This document shows positions 51,711 to 61,439 of a stretch of 62,890 nt of DNA, one piece after another. The notes beneath the pieces are model-generated. The model had not been told where the DNA came from. It made no database searches and saw only the letters and a program-made list of their open reading frames with translations. The DNA comes from Oscillospiraceae bacterium (lineage in GTDB: Bacteria; Bacillota; Clostridia; Oscillospirales; Ruminococcaceae). The position numbers were made by a program, and so were the translations under genes. The stretch is from assembly GCA_022793675.1 (NCBI GenBank), contig JAAWDH010000024.1, positions 1 to 62,890 on the forward strand, in the 5' to 3' direction. The first letter of the stretch is position 1, and the number at the start of each line of letters is the position of its first letter.

Positions 51711-51741
51711 ATACCAGCTTTTCCAGCGAAAAAGCTGGTAT
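51711..51741. terminator. Inverted repeat after the amidohydrolase gene
   Basis: 12-bp stem ATACCAGCTTTT/AAAAGCTGGTAT; the T run is better on the minus strand. It may work as a weak terminator. Confidence 0.5.
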
Positions 51742-51910
51742 GATTTACGATTTTATGATATAATGGGATAAATATAAATAGAGCTATGAAGAGGGGAGAT
51801 GAAACAGCGCGCCCTTTTGCACAATGTATATGGATCACTCTCGCCGTTTTCCCCACTCGCCTAAGCTTGAACCAAACAGACATCAGACAGTTTACAGGAG
51901 GTCACAAAAA

Positions 51911-53683
51911 ATGCTCAAACAACTCAGCATTCGGATCCGGCTGCTGGGAGGATTTGCCTGCGCAATCATCCTTTCCGGCATCATTATCCTGCTTTCAATT
52001 TCCACCCTGCGGGGCGTTGCCGGGCGCTATGACGAAGTCCTTGACGACTATGTCACAGTTGTCAACGATATCAAGGACGCCCGCATCCACGCCAACGCCA
52101 TCGCCCGCTATCTGCGGGATATGGCCCTGAACCCTGACACCAGCGGTTATGCATCTACCAGCGCTTCCATCCAGTCGCTGGAAACAAGCCTCAATGACGC
52201 CCTGCAGACAGTTGAAAACGGCTATACCGCCAGCGACGGCCTGGATACCCAATATGTTACAGCTGTCCGTTCCTGGCTGACTGTAGCCAAAGAAATCCAG
52301 CAGCAGCTTTTAAGCGGCGACCGCAACGGGGCAACCACCCGGATCATCTCCGAATGCACCCCGGCGCTGGACAATGTAGCAACCCTTGCCCAGCAGGCAA
52401 CCACAAGCCTGCAAAAGATGGAAAGCGACGCCATCCAAGCAACCAGCCGTTACGCCGACCTGGCGCGTTATGTCATCATCGGCCTGCTGGTAGTGGGCGC
52501 TACCCTGCTGATCATCCTATCTATCGTGATCACAAAGAGCATTATCCGCCCGCTGGATGAAGTGAAGGAAGTCATCGTCGCAATGAGCAAGGGCGACCTG
52601 AAAATGCCCTGTAAATACGAATCCCCCGACGAGGTGGGCATCACGGCCGACGCGCTGCGTTCCAGCCAGGCAACCCTTTCGGGCATCATCACCACGCTGG
52701 ACGATACCCTGGGCCGCGTAGCGGCAGGCGACTTCACCGCTACCCTCAACAGCCGCTTCCCCGGCGACCTGGAGAACATCGAACGCTCGCTGAACCACCT
52801 GCTCAAGCAGCTTAACGAGGTCATGGGCCAGCTGCGCACTGCTGGCGACCAGGTTTCCTCCGGCGCCGACCAGGTTTCCTCCGGCGCACAGGCGCTGGCA
52901 CAGGGCGCTACCGAGCAGGCCTCCTCTGTTGAAGAGCTCAGCGCGACCATCGCCAGCATCTCCGTCGCTTCCAAGCAGAATGCCCAGACTGCTATCCATG
53001 CCCGCGACCTGGGCAACCAGGCCGGCACGGCTATCGGGCAGTGCAACGCCCGGATGCAGGATATGCTCAGCGCTATGGAAGACATCAGCACTTCCTCCGA
53101 CCGCATCAGCAAAATCATCAAATCTATCGAAGACATCGCCTTCCAGACCAACATCTTGGCGCTGAACGCCGCTGTAGAAGCGGCCCGCGCAGGCGGTTCC
53201 GCCGGTAAGGGCTTCTCGGTTGTAGCCGACGAAGTCCGCCAGCTGGCAGGCAAATCGGCCGCAGCTTCCAAGGATACCGCTACCTTGATTGAACAATCCC
53301 TGAAAGCCGTGGAACGCGGCTCCACAATCGCTACCGAAACCGCCCAGTCGCTGGGCGAAGCCAGCCAGCTGGCCCAGGGCGCCGTTGAGAGCATCGAGGA
53401 GATCGCCGCCGCCAGCGAACAGGAAGCGGATTCCATCGAGCAGATCACCATCGGCATCGACCAGATTTCTGCCGTTGTCCAGACAAACTCTGCCACCTCT
53501 GAGGAATCGGCTGCCGCCAGCGAGGAGCTGTCCGGCCAGGCGCAGATGATGCATAACCTGTTAGGCCGCTTCCGTCTCGGCGGCGGGATCGGCATGGATA
53601 CCGGCTATGCCCCCGCCCCTGCCCAGGAGTACACCCCGGCCAGCGGGTATGACGACTTCAATTCTGTCAGCGACAAGTACTAA
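51911..53683 (+). CDS. Methyl-accepting chemotaxis protein
   Basis: Chemoreceptor of 590 residues. First membrane helix about 12-32, an outer four-helix-bundle-like sensor (about 33-190), second helix about 190-215, HAMP linker, and a long signalling coiled coil. The kinase-binding hairpin tip [20 protein letters not shown] is intact. It would signal ligand changes through CheW/CheA. No flagellar or Che gene is in the window. ATG 51911 (AGGAGG) chosen; a longer frame starts at 51824. Confidence 0.93.
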   Translation: MLKQLSIRIRLLGGFACAIILSGIIILLSISTLRGVAGRYDEVLDDYVTVVNDIKDARIHANAIARYLRDMALNPDTSGYASTSASIQSLETSLNDALQTVENGYTASDGLDTQYVTAVRSWLTVAKEIQQQLLSGDRNGATTRIISECTPALDNVATLAQQATTSLQKMESDAIQATSRYADLARYVIIGLLVVGATLLIILSIVITKSIIRPLDEVKEVIVAMSKGDLKMPCKYESPDEVGITADALRSSQATLSGIITTLDDTLGRVAAGDFTATLNSRFPGDLENIERSLNHLLKQLNEVMGQLRTAGDQVSSGADQVSSGAQALAQGATEQASSVEELSATIASISVASKQNAQTAIHARDLGNQAGTAIGQCNARMQDMLSAMEDISTSSDRISKIIKSIEDIAFQTNILALNAAVEAARAGGSAGKGFSVVADEVRQLAGKSAAASKDTATLIEQSLKAVERGSTIATETAQSLGEASQLAQGAVESIEEIAAASEQEADSIEQITIGIDQISAVVQTNSATSEESAAASEELSGQAQMMHNLLGRFRLGGGIGMDTGYAPAPAQEYTPASGYDDFNSVSDKY

Positions 53684-53696
53684 TCCCTCCCTCTAT

Positions 53697-53734
53697 CAAA
53701 AAACCGCAGGGCCTTGACGGCCTTGCGGTTTTCC
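53697..53734 (+). terminator. Intrinsic terminator after the chemoreceptor gene
   Basis: Stem AAAACCGCA-GGCC/GGCC-TGCGGTTTT with TTGAC loop. Confidence 0.8.
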
Positions 53735-53884
53735 TGTACTATACAACATCGCGACAAGGAACTGCAACATCAGCCAATGGCTTTTTCTGCCGTTTTCCAC
53801 TATGATAAAGGTACAAAGGGGCGCAAAAAACGTTTTCACCATTGGGGGACGCCCCCCAGCCCCATATTAAAGGAGGAAAGCCTC

Positions 53885-55192
53885 ATGAAAATCACTTTTA
53901 TCGGCGCAGGCAGCACCGTGTTTGCCCGCAATGTCATCGGCGACTGCATCCTGACCCCGGAGCTTGGAGAATTTGACGTCTGCCTTTTTGACATCGACGC
54001 CAAACGGCTGGACGAGTCCTTCCAGATCCTCACGAACATCAACAAAACGGCAAACGGCAAAGCCCATATCACCCAGACGCTGGATAGGGAAACGGCTTTC
54101 CGCGGCGCTGACTTCGTCATCAACGCCATCCAAGTAGGCCTTTACGAACCCTGCACCGTCACCGATTTTGAGGTGGCCAAAAAGCACGGCCTGCGCCAAA
54201 CCATCGCCGATACGCTGGGCATCGGCGGCATTTTCCGCGCTTTGCGCACCATCCCCGTCATGAAAGCCTATGCTGACGATATGGAACGCTGGTGTCCAAA
54301 CGCCCTGTTTTTGAACTACACCAACCCCATGGCTATGCTCAGCGGCTATATGCAGCGCTTTACCGACGTTAAAACCGTCGGCCTCTGCCACTCAGTGCAG
54401 AGCTGCGTCCCCCATCTGCTCGACGAACTGGGCATGGGCGAATATAAGGACAACAACCGCTGGGAAATCGCCGGCATCAACCACCAAGCCTGGCTGCTGA
54501 AAGTTGAGGACCTGCAGGGCAACGACCTCTACCCCGAAATCAAGCGCCGTGCCTTTGACCCCCAGTTCAACGCCGAAATGCAGGACCTCGTACGCCTGGA
54601 ACTAATGCGGCAGTTCGGCTATTACGTCACCGAATCCAGCGAGCACAGCGCCGAGTATACCCCCTGGTTTATTAAAGACAAATACCCCGACCTTATCGAG
54701 CGCTACAAAATCCCGCTCGACGAATACCCCCGCCGCTGCGTCAACCAGATCAAGGGCTGGAACGAAATGCGGGACAGCCTGCTGCGCGATTCCCACATCG
54801 AACATAAAAAGACCCATGAATTCGCCTCTTATATCATCAAAGCCGTACTTTCCGACGAGCCTTACCGGATCCACGGCAACGTGCTCAACACCGGCCTTAT
54901 TACCAACCTGCCCCAGGACGCCTGCGTTGAAGTGCCGATCCTCATCGACCGCAACGGCCTTAACCCCTGCTATGTCGGCGACCTGCCCGAGCAGTGCGCC
55001 GCCATCAACCGCACCAATATCAACGTCCAGCTGCTGACCATCAAGGCCGCCGAAACGTTGAAACGGGAATACATCTATATGGCCGCCATGCTCGACCCCC
55101 ACACTGCAAGCGAGCTGTCCATCGACGCCATCCGCGCCCTTTGCGACGACCTGATCGAGGCCCACGGCGACTGGCTGCCTAAATTCTCCTAA
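53885..55192 (+). CDS. Family 4 glycosyl hydrolase (alpha-galactosidase-like)
   Basis: NAD- and metal-dependent glycosidase of 435 residues. GAGSTVFARNVIGD (about 7-20) binds NAD, and NYTNPMAM (about 140-147) and GLCHSVQ (metal-binding Cys and His, about 164-170) are GH4 marks. The enzyme cleaves by redox elimination. MelA-like details suggest alpha-galactosides or alpha-glucuronides as substrate; phospho-glycosides are less likely by motif. No transporter is adjacent. ATG 53885 follows AAAGGAGG. Confidence 0.88.
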   Translation: MKITFIGAGSTVFARNVIGDCILTPELGEFDVCLFDIDAKRLDESFQILTNINKTANGKAHITQTLDRETAFRGADFVINAIQVGLYEPCTVTDFEVAKKHGLRQTIADTLGIGGIFRALRTIPVMKAYADDMERWCPNALFLNYTNPMAMLSGYMQRFTDVKTVGLCHSVQSCVPHLLDELGMGEYKDNNRWEIAGINHQAWLLKVEDLQGNDLYPEIKRRAFDPQFNAEMQDLVRLELMRQFGYYVTESSEHSAEYTPWFIKDKYPDLIERYKIPLDEYPRRCVNQIKGWNEMRDSLLRDSHIEHKKTHEFASYIIKAVLSDEPYRIHGNVLNTGLITNLPQDACVEVPILIDRNGLNPCYVGDLPEQCAAINRTNINVQLLTIKAAETLKREYIYMAAMLDPHTASELSIDAIRALCDDLIEAHGDWLPKFS

Positions 55193-55210
55193 ACCTGACC
55201 CTTATGAATA

Positions 55211-55246
55211 ACGCGCCCCTTCAGACCATGCTGAAGGGGCGCGATT
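55211..55246 (+). terminator. Intrinsic terminator after the GH4 gene
   Basis: 13-bp stem CGCGCCCCTTCAG/CTGAAGGGGCGCG, then ATTT. Confidence 0.85.
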
Positions 55247-55256
55247 TGCTGCGGCA

Positions 55257-55337
55257 GATACGAGGGGTACGGCGCTTTCTGAAGGAAAGCCTAGCTTAGC
55301 AAAGCTAAGCTGCAAAGCCTTTTACTCACCCGGGCAG
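55257..55337 (+). repeat. Dispersed structured repeat, short copy R8
   Basis: Plus-orientation copy with GTACG start, both hairpins, and a truncated 3' part (no CTACTGCGTCG tail). It lies after the GH4 terminator, not on the stop codon. Confidence 0.85.
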
Positions 55338-55375
55338 CTGGGGCGCACAGCCGCAGCACGCTACCCGTCGCCCCC

Positions 55376-55690
55376 CTATTTCATAAACTGGCCAATCGCC
55401 TTATTCAGCTCGCTGACCGCCTCCATATCGCCGCTTTGAACCGCGTCAACAATACAGTTCTGGATATGATCCTGCAAAATCACCTTGCCGGTATTGTTGA
55501 CAGCGGAACGGACGGCTGAAAGCTGGATTAACACCTCGCTGCAGTCCCTTCCCTCCTCGACCATCCGCCGAATAGCTTCCAAATGCCCGATCAGCCGGGA
55601 AAGCCTGTTGAGCACTGCCTGGGTGTGCTGATGGGAATGGGTGTGCGGCCTGCCGTCGGGGCCGATATGGGTATGTTCACTTTCAGGCAT
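55376..55690 (-). CDS. CsoR-family metal-sensing transcriptional repressor
   Basis: All-helical repressor of 104 residues. The metal ligands Cys (GRDCSE, about 52) and His/Cys (DHIQNC, about 77-81) match the CsoR pattern for Cu(I) or RcnR-like sensing. The N-terminus (HTHIGPDGRPHTHSHQHTQ) is rich in His, more as in Ni/Co sensors. No metal transporter gene is next to it. ATG 55690 follows GAGGAGG. Binding sites unknown. Confidence 0.88.
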   Translation of the reverse strand: MPESEHTHIGPDGRPHTHSHQHTQAVLNRLSRLIGHLEAIRRMVEEGRDCSEVLIQLSAVRSAVNNTGKVILQDHIQNCIVDAVQSGDMEAVSELNKAIGQFMK

Positions 55691-55716
55691 TGGGAAGCCT
55701 CCTCTCGCCCAGATTT

Positions 55717-56232
55717 TCAGATTAGGGAAAGCGCCGCAAGAATCTGCTTCGCGCATTGTTCCGGCGTAAAGCGGTCGGTCTCTACCCGGCAGCTATAACG
55801 GATGCCGGAAGCCATCATGGCCGCCTGTTCTTCCGACTGGGCCTCGTAGCGGTCGCCGCGGGCAATATTCCGCTGACGGCAGATTTCCAGCGGGCAGGCA
55901 ACTTCAACGATATCCAGCGGATTATCCCGCAGGATATCGGCCAGCCGCCCGTAATGAGGCTTTAGGCTGGGCTGCTCCACCAAAATCCCATCAATCAGCA
56001 CATTCTTGCCCTGGTCAGAAAAAAGCTTTGCCGTGTGATACATCAAAATAATAGCTTCGCCGAGATAGCGCCAGTAATCGGCACGAAGATATTTTTCCCC
56101 AACCATCTCCTGAAATAGGTCATTGGCCACTACATAAAAGAACACCCCATCCTGGGCCTGCAGCGCTTCAACGATTGAGGTCTTCCCAGAACTGGTAACG
56201 CCATTAAGAAAAATAATCCGTCCTTTATCCAT
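55717..56232 (-). CDS. Chloramphenicol-phosphotransferase-like P-loop kinase
   Basis: Kinase of 171 residues with Walker A GVTSSGKTS (about 10-18), an Asp in NDLFQEM and the stretch IVEVACPLEICRQRN (about 107-121) as in the CPT/zeta-toxin-like group. It may phosphorylate a small molecule; antibiotic resistance is possible but not shown. AGGAGGG site before ATG 56232. A weak promoter (TTGACT, 19 bp, TATAAT) lies at about 56267-56297 on the minus strand. Confidence 0.78.
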   Translation of the reverse strand: MDKGRIIFLNGVTSSGKTSIVEALQAQDGVFFYVVANDLFQEMVGEKYLRADYWRYLGEAIILMYHTAKLFSDQGKNVLIDGILVEQPSLKPHYGRLADILRDNPLDIVEVACPLEICRQRNIARGDRYEAQSEEQAAMMASGIRYSCRVETDRFTPEQCAKQILAALSLI

Positions 56233-56311
56233 ATAAAGCCCTCCTATTTTACTCTGCTTCTTCATTATACCATATGGACTGGACTCCAAGTCAAGCCCCA
56301 AACGGCCTTAT

Positions 56312-56578
56312 CGACGCAGTAGGCGGGCGGGCTTGTGCCCGCAGACAATTCGCGGCCGGCTGTGCCGGCAGACAATTCGCGTTTGCCGCCTGGCTCTGCT
56401 CGGCGGCTTGTGGGTAAAAAACATTGCGTGGGATGTCGCGGCTGGTCAGTGGTACCGACGCAGTAGGCGTGCAAATCTGTGCAGACGCGTACCCTGGCGA
56501 TGAAAAGTCTTTGCAGCTTAGCTCTGCTAAGCTAGGCTTTCCTTCAGAAAGCGTCGTACTCCCGTAACCCCCGTACCC
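56312..56578 (-). repeat. Dispersed structured repeat, long copy R9
   Basis: Minus-orientation long copy. The extension module lies between two direct copies of CGACGCAGTAGGCG (56312 and 56456), 144 bp apart. The core (56456-56578) ends in GTACG units that directly touch the TAG stop of the DAHP synthase gene. Confidence 0.9.
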
Positions 56579-57610
56579 CTAACACTCGTCAGCGATGCGC
56601 AGCAGCAGCTCGCGGGTGTCGGACCAACCCAGGCAGGGATCGGTAATCGATTTACCGTAAACGAGGTCTGCGCCGATGGGCTGGCTGCCCTCCTCAAGAT
56701 AGCTCTCAATCATCACGCCCTTGATCAGCTTCTGCAGGTCGGAACTGTGGCGGCGGCTGTGGAGGACCTCGCGGACAATGCGGATCTGGTCCTTAAAACG
56801 CTTATTGGAGTTGGAATGGTTGGCGTCGATGATGGCGGCGGGGTTTTTCAGCGACAGCTTCTGGTACATTTCCAATAGCCGCATCAAATCCTCATAATGA
56901 TAGTTGGGAATACAAGTGCCATATTTATCAACGCCGCCGCGGAGGATGACGTGGGCCAGCTCGTTGCCGCTGGTGGTAACGTCGCAGCCGCGGTAGATGA
57001 AATTATGGGGATGCTGGGCGGCAATCACCGAATTAAGCATCACCGAAAAGTCGCCGCTGGTCGGGTTTTTCATCCCGATGGGGATATCCATGCCGCTGGC
57101 GGTCAGGCGGTGCTGCTGATTTTCCACCGACCGCGCGCCGATGGCCTCGTAGGAAAGCAGGTCGTCAAGATAGCTGCGGTTTTCGGGGTAGAGCATCTCG
57201 TCGGCGGCAGTAAGCCCTGTTTCGCGCATGGCGCGGATGTGCATCTTACGGATGGCGATAATGCCGGCCAGCAGGTCGGGGGCCTTATCGGGCTGGGGCT
57301 GATGGAGCATCCCCTTGTAGCCCTCGCCGGTAGTGCGGGGCTTATTGGTGTAAATGCGGGGGATGATAACCAACCGGTCGGAGACTTCGTCATTCAGCGC
57401 CGCCAGCCTGCCCGTATATTCACAGACCGCTTCCTCATTGTCGGCAGAGCAGGGGCCGACCAGCACGATAAACTTGTCCAGCTCGCCGGTAAAAACCCGG
57501 CGGATCTCGGCGTCGCGGCGCTGTTTCATAGCCGCCAGGTCAGCGTCCAGCGGGAACTGGGCCTTCAAGTCGGCGGGCAGGGGAAGCTCGTGATTGATTT
57601 TCATTGACAT
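56579..57610 (-). CDS. 3-deoxy-7-phosphoheptulonate (DAHP) synthase, class I
   Basis: Enzyme of 343 residues that joins phosphoenolpyruvate and erythrose-4-phosphate, the first step of aromatic amino-acid synthesis. Family motifs: VGPCSADNEEAV (about 53-64), KPRTTGEGYKGM (about 94-105), KNPTSGD and DANHSNSNKR. This is the AroG/AroF/AroH type with an N-terminal feedback extension (about 1-50). Feedback specificity cannot be told. No attenuator was seen in the short leader. Confidence 0.93.
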   Translation of the reverse strand: MSMKINHELPLPADLKAQFPLDADLAAMKQRRDAEIRRVFTGELDKFIVLVGPCSADNEEAVCEYTGRLAALNDEVSDRLVIIPRIYTNKPRTTGEGYKGMLHQPQPDKAPDLLAGIIAIRKMHIRAMRETGLTAADEMLYPENRSYLDDLLSYEAIGARSVENQQHRLTASGMDIPIGMKNPTSGDFSVMLNSVIAAQHPHNFIYRGCDVTTSGNELAHVILRGGVDKYGTCIPNYHYEDLMRLLEMYQKLSLKNPAAIIDANHSNSNKRFKDQIRIVREVLHSRRHSSDLQKLIKGVMIESYLEEGSQPIGADLVYGKSITDPCLGWSDTRELLLRIADEC

Positions 57611-57666
57611 AATAGATCATCCTTCCAATATCCTTATGCTTTATCGCTTTAAAGCATATTATCGGT

Positions 57667-57695
57667 ATTATAGCATATTTCGTCCAAGACGTCAA
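57667..57695 (-). promoter_or_regulatory. Sigma-A promoter of the DAHP synthase gene
   Basis: Minus strand: TTGACG (57690-57695), 17 bp, TATAAT (57667-57672). Confidence 0.85.
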
Positions 57696-57745
57696 GCTTT
57701 CCTAAAACTTTTTATACGTCTGGGCATCCAATGGCTGAGAATCCC

Positions 57746-57775
57746 TTGACAGCGCGCGCTTGTTTATGGTAAAAT
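57746..57775 (+). promoter_or_regulatory. Promoter of the second chemoreceptor gene
   Basis: TTGACA (57746-57751), 18 bp, TAAAAT (57770-57775). A 150-nt leader follows (57782-57930) with a GC-rich hairpin but no riboswitch I recognise. Confidence 0.75.
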
Positions 57776-57930
57776 GAACAAGTAGACTCATTCTGCTGCT
57801 TTTTCTATGATGGTGTCATTATATTAAGGGCGGTTTTTTGAGCCTTTATCTTTATACAGGCGGGGCATGGCAGCGCCGCCAAGGCTCTGGCAGGATCTAA
57901 AATATTGTTACAAAACAGGAGTGCGTCAAG

Positions 57931-59904
57931 ATGAACAGTATCCGGAAAAAAATTACCGTCTGCCTGATTGTTACGGTTGCCATCGCTTTGCTTGCGGTAG
58001 GACTTTCCAGTATGGCGCTGGGCTACAGAAGTACCTTGAACACCGTAGAGCAGATGATGCGCGAAACAGCCGTGCTGGCTGGGGAACGTATCGAACAGGA
58101 GCTGAGCGCTTACAGGAATGTAGCAATGGACACAGGCTGCATCCCCCAGATGTCCGATAACCGCGTACCGGTCGAACAGAAACGGGAAATTATCGACGAA
58201 CGGGTGCGTATGCACGGCTTCCAGCGGGGCAACGTTGTCGGCGCGGACGGCATCAGCATCTTTGACGGCAACGACTACTCCAGCCGCGAATATGTCCAGC
58301 AAGCCATGAAGGGGAACGTCTATGTCTCCGAGCCGCTGGTCAGCAAAATCACCGGCGAGCTTTCTATCATGGTGGCGGCCCCCCTTTATGAAGGTGGGAA
58401 CCAAGGCGCTGAAATCGTCGGCGTCGTCTATTTTGTCCCGCCGGAAACCTTCCTAAACAATATTGTCGCTTCCATCCAGGTCAGCGACAGCAGCCATGCC
58501 TATATGATCAACCGCTCCGGCGACACCATTGCGGACACTACCCTTGAGACGATTACCACCCAGAATATCGAGCGGGAAGCGGCAAACGACCCCTCTTTGA
58601 AAGGGCTGGCGGCAATCCATGCGGATATGCGGCAGGGCAGCGAAGGCTTCGGCAGCTTCCAGGCCGCCGACGGCCCCCGTTTTGCAGCCTATGCGCCGGT
58701 AGGCGGCACAGACGGCTGGAGCGTCGCGGTCACCGCGATGAAAAAGGACTACCTGGCGGATACATATTTCGGGATGTTTATCAACCTTGCCGTTATGCTG
58801 GTTTCCACCCTGGCCTCTGTCGTTGTGGCGCTGAAGCTGTCCAGCAACATCAGCGGCCCCATGCAGGCCTGCGCGAAGCGGATGAAGCAGCTGGCGGCGG
58901 GCGATTTGGACTCCCCTGTGCCGGTAAGCCGCGGCCGGGACGAAACGGCTGAACTGACTAGGTCCACAGCCGAGCTGGTGACCGGCCTGAACACGATTAT
59001 CCATGACATCAGCTACCTGCTTACCGAAATGGCCGGGAAGAATTTCGACATCAAATCTGCCCACCCGGAAGCCTATGTGGGCAGCTTCCAAGGGATTCTG
59101 GGGTCTATGCGGACGCTGAAGCTGCAGCTAAGCGCCACCATGAGGCAGATAAACCTGGCGGCCAAACAGGTCGCCGAAGCCAGCGACCAGGTCTCCAACG
59201 GCGCACAGACCCTCAGCCAAGGCTCTATCACGCAGGCAAGTTCGGTCCAAGAGCTTGCCGCCACAATCAACGATATTTCCGGCAGCGCCAAGCAGACCGC
59301 TTCTGCCGCAGAGCAGGCAGGGCATTTCGTAGAGCAGGCCGGTGCGCAGCTGGGCGCTAGTATGCAGCACGTCAGTGAGCTGAACGGCGCAATGGAAAAG
59401 ATTTCCAGCTCTTCTAAGGAGATTTCCGTCATCATTGCGGCCATCGAAAATATTGCTTTCCAAACTAACATCCTGGCGCTGAACGCCGCCGTAGAAGCAG
59501 CCCGCGCAGGCGCATCCGGCAAAGGCTTTGCCGTAGTCGCCGACGAAGTGCGCAACCTCGCCTCAAAATCTGACGAAGCCGCCAAAGCCACCAAAGAGCT
59601 GATTGAGCGCTCGATCCAAGCCGTCGCCGAAGGCGGCGAAGCCGTGTCCCGGGTCACAGAATCCCTCGACCGCACCGGCGTGCTGGCGGGCCATGTGACC
59701 ACCCAGATGAATACTGTGGTGGAGGCTGTAGAAAGCCAGACCATCGCCCTCGCCCAGGTGACTGAAGGTATTGACCAGATTTCCGGCGTCGTACAGACAA
59801 ACAGCGCCACCTCGGAAGAGAGCGCCGCCGCCAGCGAGGAGCTTTCGGCAGAAGCGTCCCATCTGAAGGGGATGGTTGATAAATTTACCCTTGCAAAAGA
59901 ATAA
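57931..59904 (+). CDS. Methyl-accepting chemotaxis protein with dCache-like sensor
   Basis: Chemoreceptor of 657 residues. First membrane helix about 9-30, a large outer sensor (about 31-280, with [14 protein letters not shown] and GWSVAVTAM typical of dCache folds), second helix about 282-305, HAMP, and a signalling domain with tip [20 protein letters not shown]. dCache sensors often bind amino acids or organic acids. It shares the signalling part with the receptor at 51911 but not the sensor. AGGAG site before ATG. Confidence 0.93.
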   Translation: MNSIRKKITVCLIVTVAIALLAVGLSSMALGYRSTLNTVEQMMRETAVLAGERIEQELSAYRNVAMDTGCIPQMSDNRVPVEQKREIIDERVRMHGFQRGNVVGADGISIFDGNDYSSREYVQQAMKGNVYVSEPLVSKITGELSIMVAAPLYEGGNQGAEIVGVVYFVPPETFLNNIVASIQVSDSSHAYMINRSGDTIADTTLETITTQNIEREAANDPSLKGLAAIHADMRQGSEGFGSFQAADGPRFAAYAPVGGTDGWSVAVTAMKKDYLADTYFGMFINLAVMLVSTLASVVVALKLSSNISGPMQACAKRMKQLAAGDLDSPVPVSRGRDETAELTRSTAELVTGLNTIIHDISYLLTEMAGKNFDIKSAHPEAYVGSFQGILGSMRTLKLQLSATMRQINLAAKQVAEASDQVSNGAQTLSQGSITQASSVQELAATINDISGSAKQTASAAEQAGHFVEQAGAQLGASMQHVSELNGAMEKISSSSKEISVIIAAIENIAFQTNILALNAAVEAARAGASGKGFAVVADEVRNLASKSDEAAKATKELIERSIQAVAEGGEAVSRVTESLDRTGVLAGHVTTQMNTVVEAVESQTIALAQVTEGIDQISGVVQTNSATSEESAAASEELSAEASHLKGMVDKFTLAKE

Positions 59905-59913
59905 TCAGCCGGC

Positions 59914-59952
59914 AAGGCGGGTATCTGTACCAATACAGGTACCTGCCTTTTT
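59914..59952 (+). terminator. Intrinsic terminator after the second chemoreceptor
   Basis: Inverted repeat AAGGCGGGTA-CTGT/ACAG-TACCTGCCTT with T5. Confidence 0.8.
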
Positions 59953-59964
59953 GCAACCTCATGG

Positions 59965-60198
59965 GAGGACGAGGGTTACGGGGGTTACGGGAATACGACG
60001 CTTTCTGAAGGAAAGCCTAGCTTAGCAGAGCTAAGCTGCAAAGACTTTTCATCGCCAGGGTACGCATCTGCACAGATTTGCACGCCTACTGCGTTGGTAT
60101 CGCTGACCAACCGCGACATCCCACGCAATGTTTTTCACCCACAAGCCGCCGAGCAGAGCCAGGCGGCAAACGCGAACAGTCTGCCGGCACAGCCGGCC
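59965..60198 (+). repeat. Dispersed structured repeat, long copy R10
   Basis: Plus-orientation copy with GGTTACGGG units in place of GTACG, both hairpins, CCTACTGCGTTGG tail (to about 60096) and the extension module with AAGCCGCCGAGCAGAGC and one GTCTGCCGGCACAGCCGGCC. It lies after a terminator and ends 30 nt before coaBC. Confidence 0.9.
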
Positions 60199-60228
60199 AG
60201 ATCTATATAGGGAAGGAGTTTTTTTATC

Positions 60229-61422
60229 ATGTTTACTGGAAAAACCATCCTAATCGGGGTCAGCGGCGGGATTGCCGCCTATAAAATCCCCAATTTGGTC
60301 AGTATGCTGGTTAAGCAGCACGCCGACGTCCATGTGATCCTCACCCGCGGGGCAATGGAATTCATCCCGCCGCTGCCCTTTGAGGCGCTGACCGGCAACC
60401 GCTGTCTAACCGACGCCTTCGAGCGCAGCTACCCGCCGGAAATCCACCATATCGCCCTGGCCAAAAAGGCCGACCTGATGCTGATTGCACCGGCCTCTGC
60501 CGACATTATCGGCAAGCTTGCCGCCGGGATTGCCGACGATATGCTTACTTCCACCGTGCTGCCCTGCCGCTGCCCAATCCTGTATTCGCCGGCGATGAAC
60601 GACCGGATGTACAAAAATCCGATTGTACAGGATAATATGGAGAAGCTTCGCCGGTTTGGCTTTGTCCAAATTGACGCCGCAATCGGGCATTTGGCCTGCG
60701 GCGACGACGGCATGGGCAAAATGCCGGAACCCGCCGAACTCTTCCAGCATATCGAACGGGCGCTGGCCGGCAAACAGGATATGACGGGGCTGAAAGTGCT
60801 AGTAACCGCCGGCCCTACCCAGGAATCCCTTGACCCAGTGCGCTTCCTGACCAACCACTCCTCCGGCAAGATGGGCTATGCAGTAGCCAAAGCGGCAATG
60901 CTGCGGGGCGCAGAGGTGACGCTGGTATCCGGGCCGACGGCGCTGGAAAAGCCGCCCTTTGTCGAGGTTGTGCCGGTGACGTCGGCGGCAAATATGTTTG
61001 ACGCGGTCTCCGCGCGGGCGGCAGAACAGGATATTATTGTCAAGGCTGCCGCTGTGGCCGATTACACGCCGCTGACAACGGCCGACCAAAAACTCAAAAA
61101 GGCCGACGGCGACCTTTCCATCCCGTTGAAGCGGACGACCGATATTTTGGGTTGGCTGGGGGCCAACCGCCGCCCAGGGCAGTTCCTCTGTGGCTTCTCA
61201 ATGGAAACGGAGAATATGCTGGAAAATTCCCGCAAAAAGCTCCGCAAAAAAGGCATTGACCTGATTGCCGCCAACAACCTCAAAGTGGCTGGGGCAGGCT
61301 TCCAGGGGGATACCAACGTCCTAACGCTGATCAGCGAAACCGAGGAGCTTTCCCTGCCGCTGCTAAGCAAGGAAGAAGCGGCGGACAGGCTGCTGGATCA
61401 GATTATGGAAATGCGGGGTTAG
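60229..61422 (+). CDS. coaBC: Bifunctional phosphopantothenoylcysteine decarboxylase/phosphopantothenate--cysteine ligase
   Basis: Dfp/CoaBC protein of 397 residues for two steps of coenzyme A synthesis. The N-terminal flavoprotein domain (about 1-180) shows GVSGGIAAYK, APASADIIGK and PAMNDRMY, the PxMNxxMW-like site. The C-terminal ligase (about 185-397) shows TAGPTQESLDPVRF and SSGKMGYA. Both halves look intact. GGAAGGAG site before ATG. It is probably essential. Confidence 0.95.
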   Translation: MFTGKTILIGVSGGIAAYKIPNLVSMLVKQHADVHVILTRGAMEFIPPLPFEALTGNRCLTDAFERSYPPEIHHIALAKKADLMLIAPASADIIGKLAAGIADDMLTSTVLPCRCPILYSPAMNDRMYKNPIVQDNMEKLRRFGFVQIDAAIGHLACGDDGMGKMPEPAELFQHIERALAGKQDMTGLKVLVTAGPTQESLDPVRFLTNHSSGKMGYAVAKAAMLRGAEVTLVSGPTALEKPPFVEVVPVTSAANMFDAVSARAAEQDIIVKAAAVADYTPLTTADQKLKKADGDLSIPLKRTTDILGWLGANRRPGQFLCGFSMETENMLENSRKKLRKKGIDLIAANNLKVAGAGFQGDTNVLTLISETEELSLPLLSKEEAADRLLDQIMEMRG

Positions 61423-61439
61423 ACAAAAAACTCCGGACA

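Noticed and set aside
52468-53595. Two long minus-strand ORFs opposite the chemoreceptor
   Set aside because: Ser/Ala-rich mirror frames of a coiled coil; no independent signals.
57782-57930. Possible riboswitch (c-di-GMP type) in the leader of the second chemoreceptor
   Set aside because: The conserved core sequences of GEMM classes are not visible; only a generic GC-rich hairpin is.
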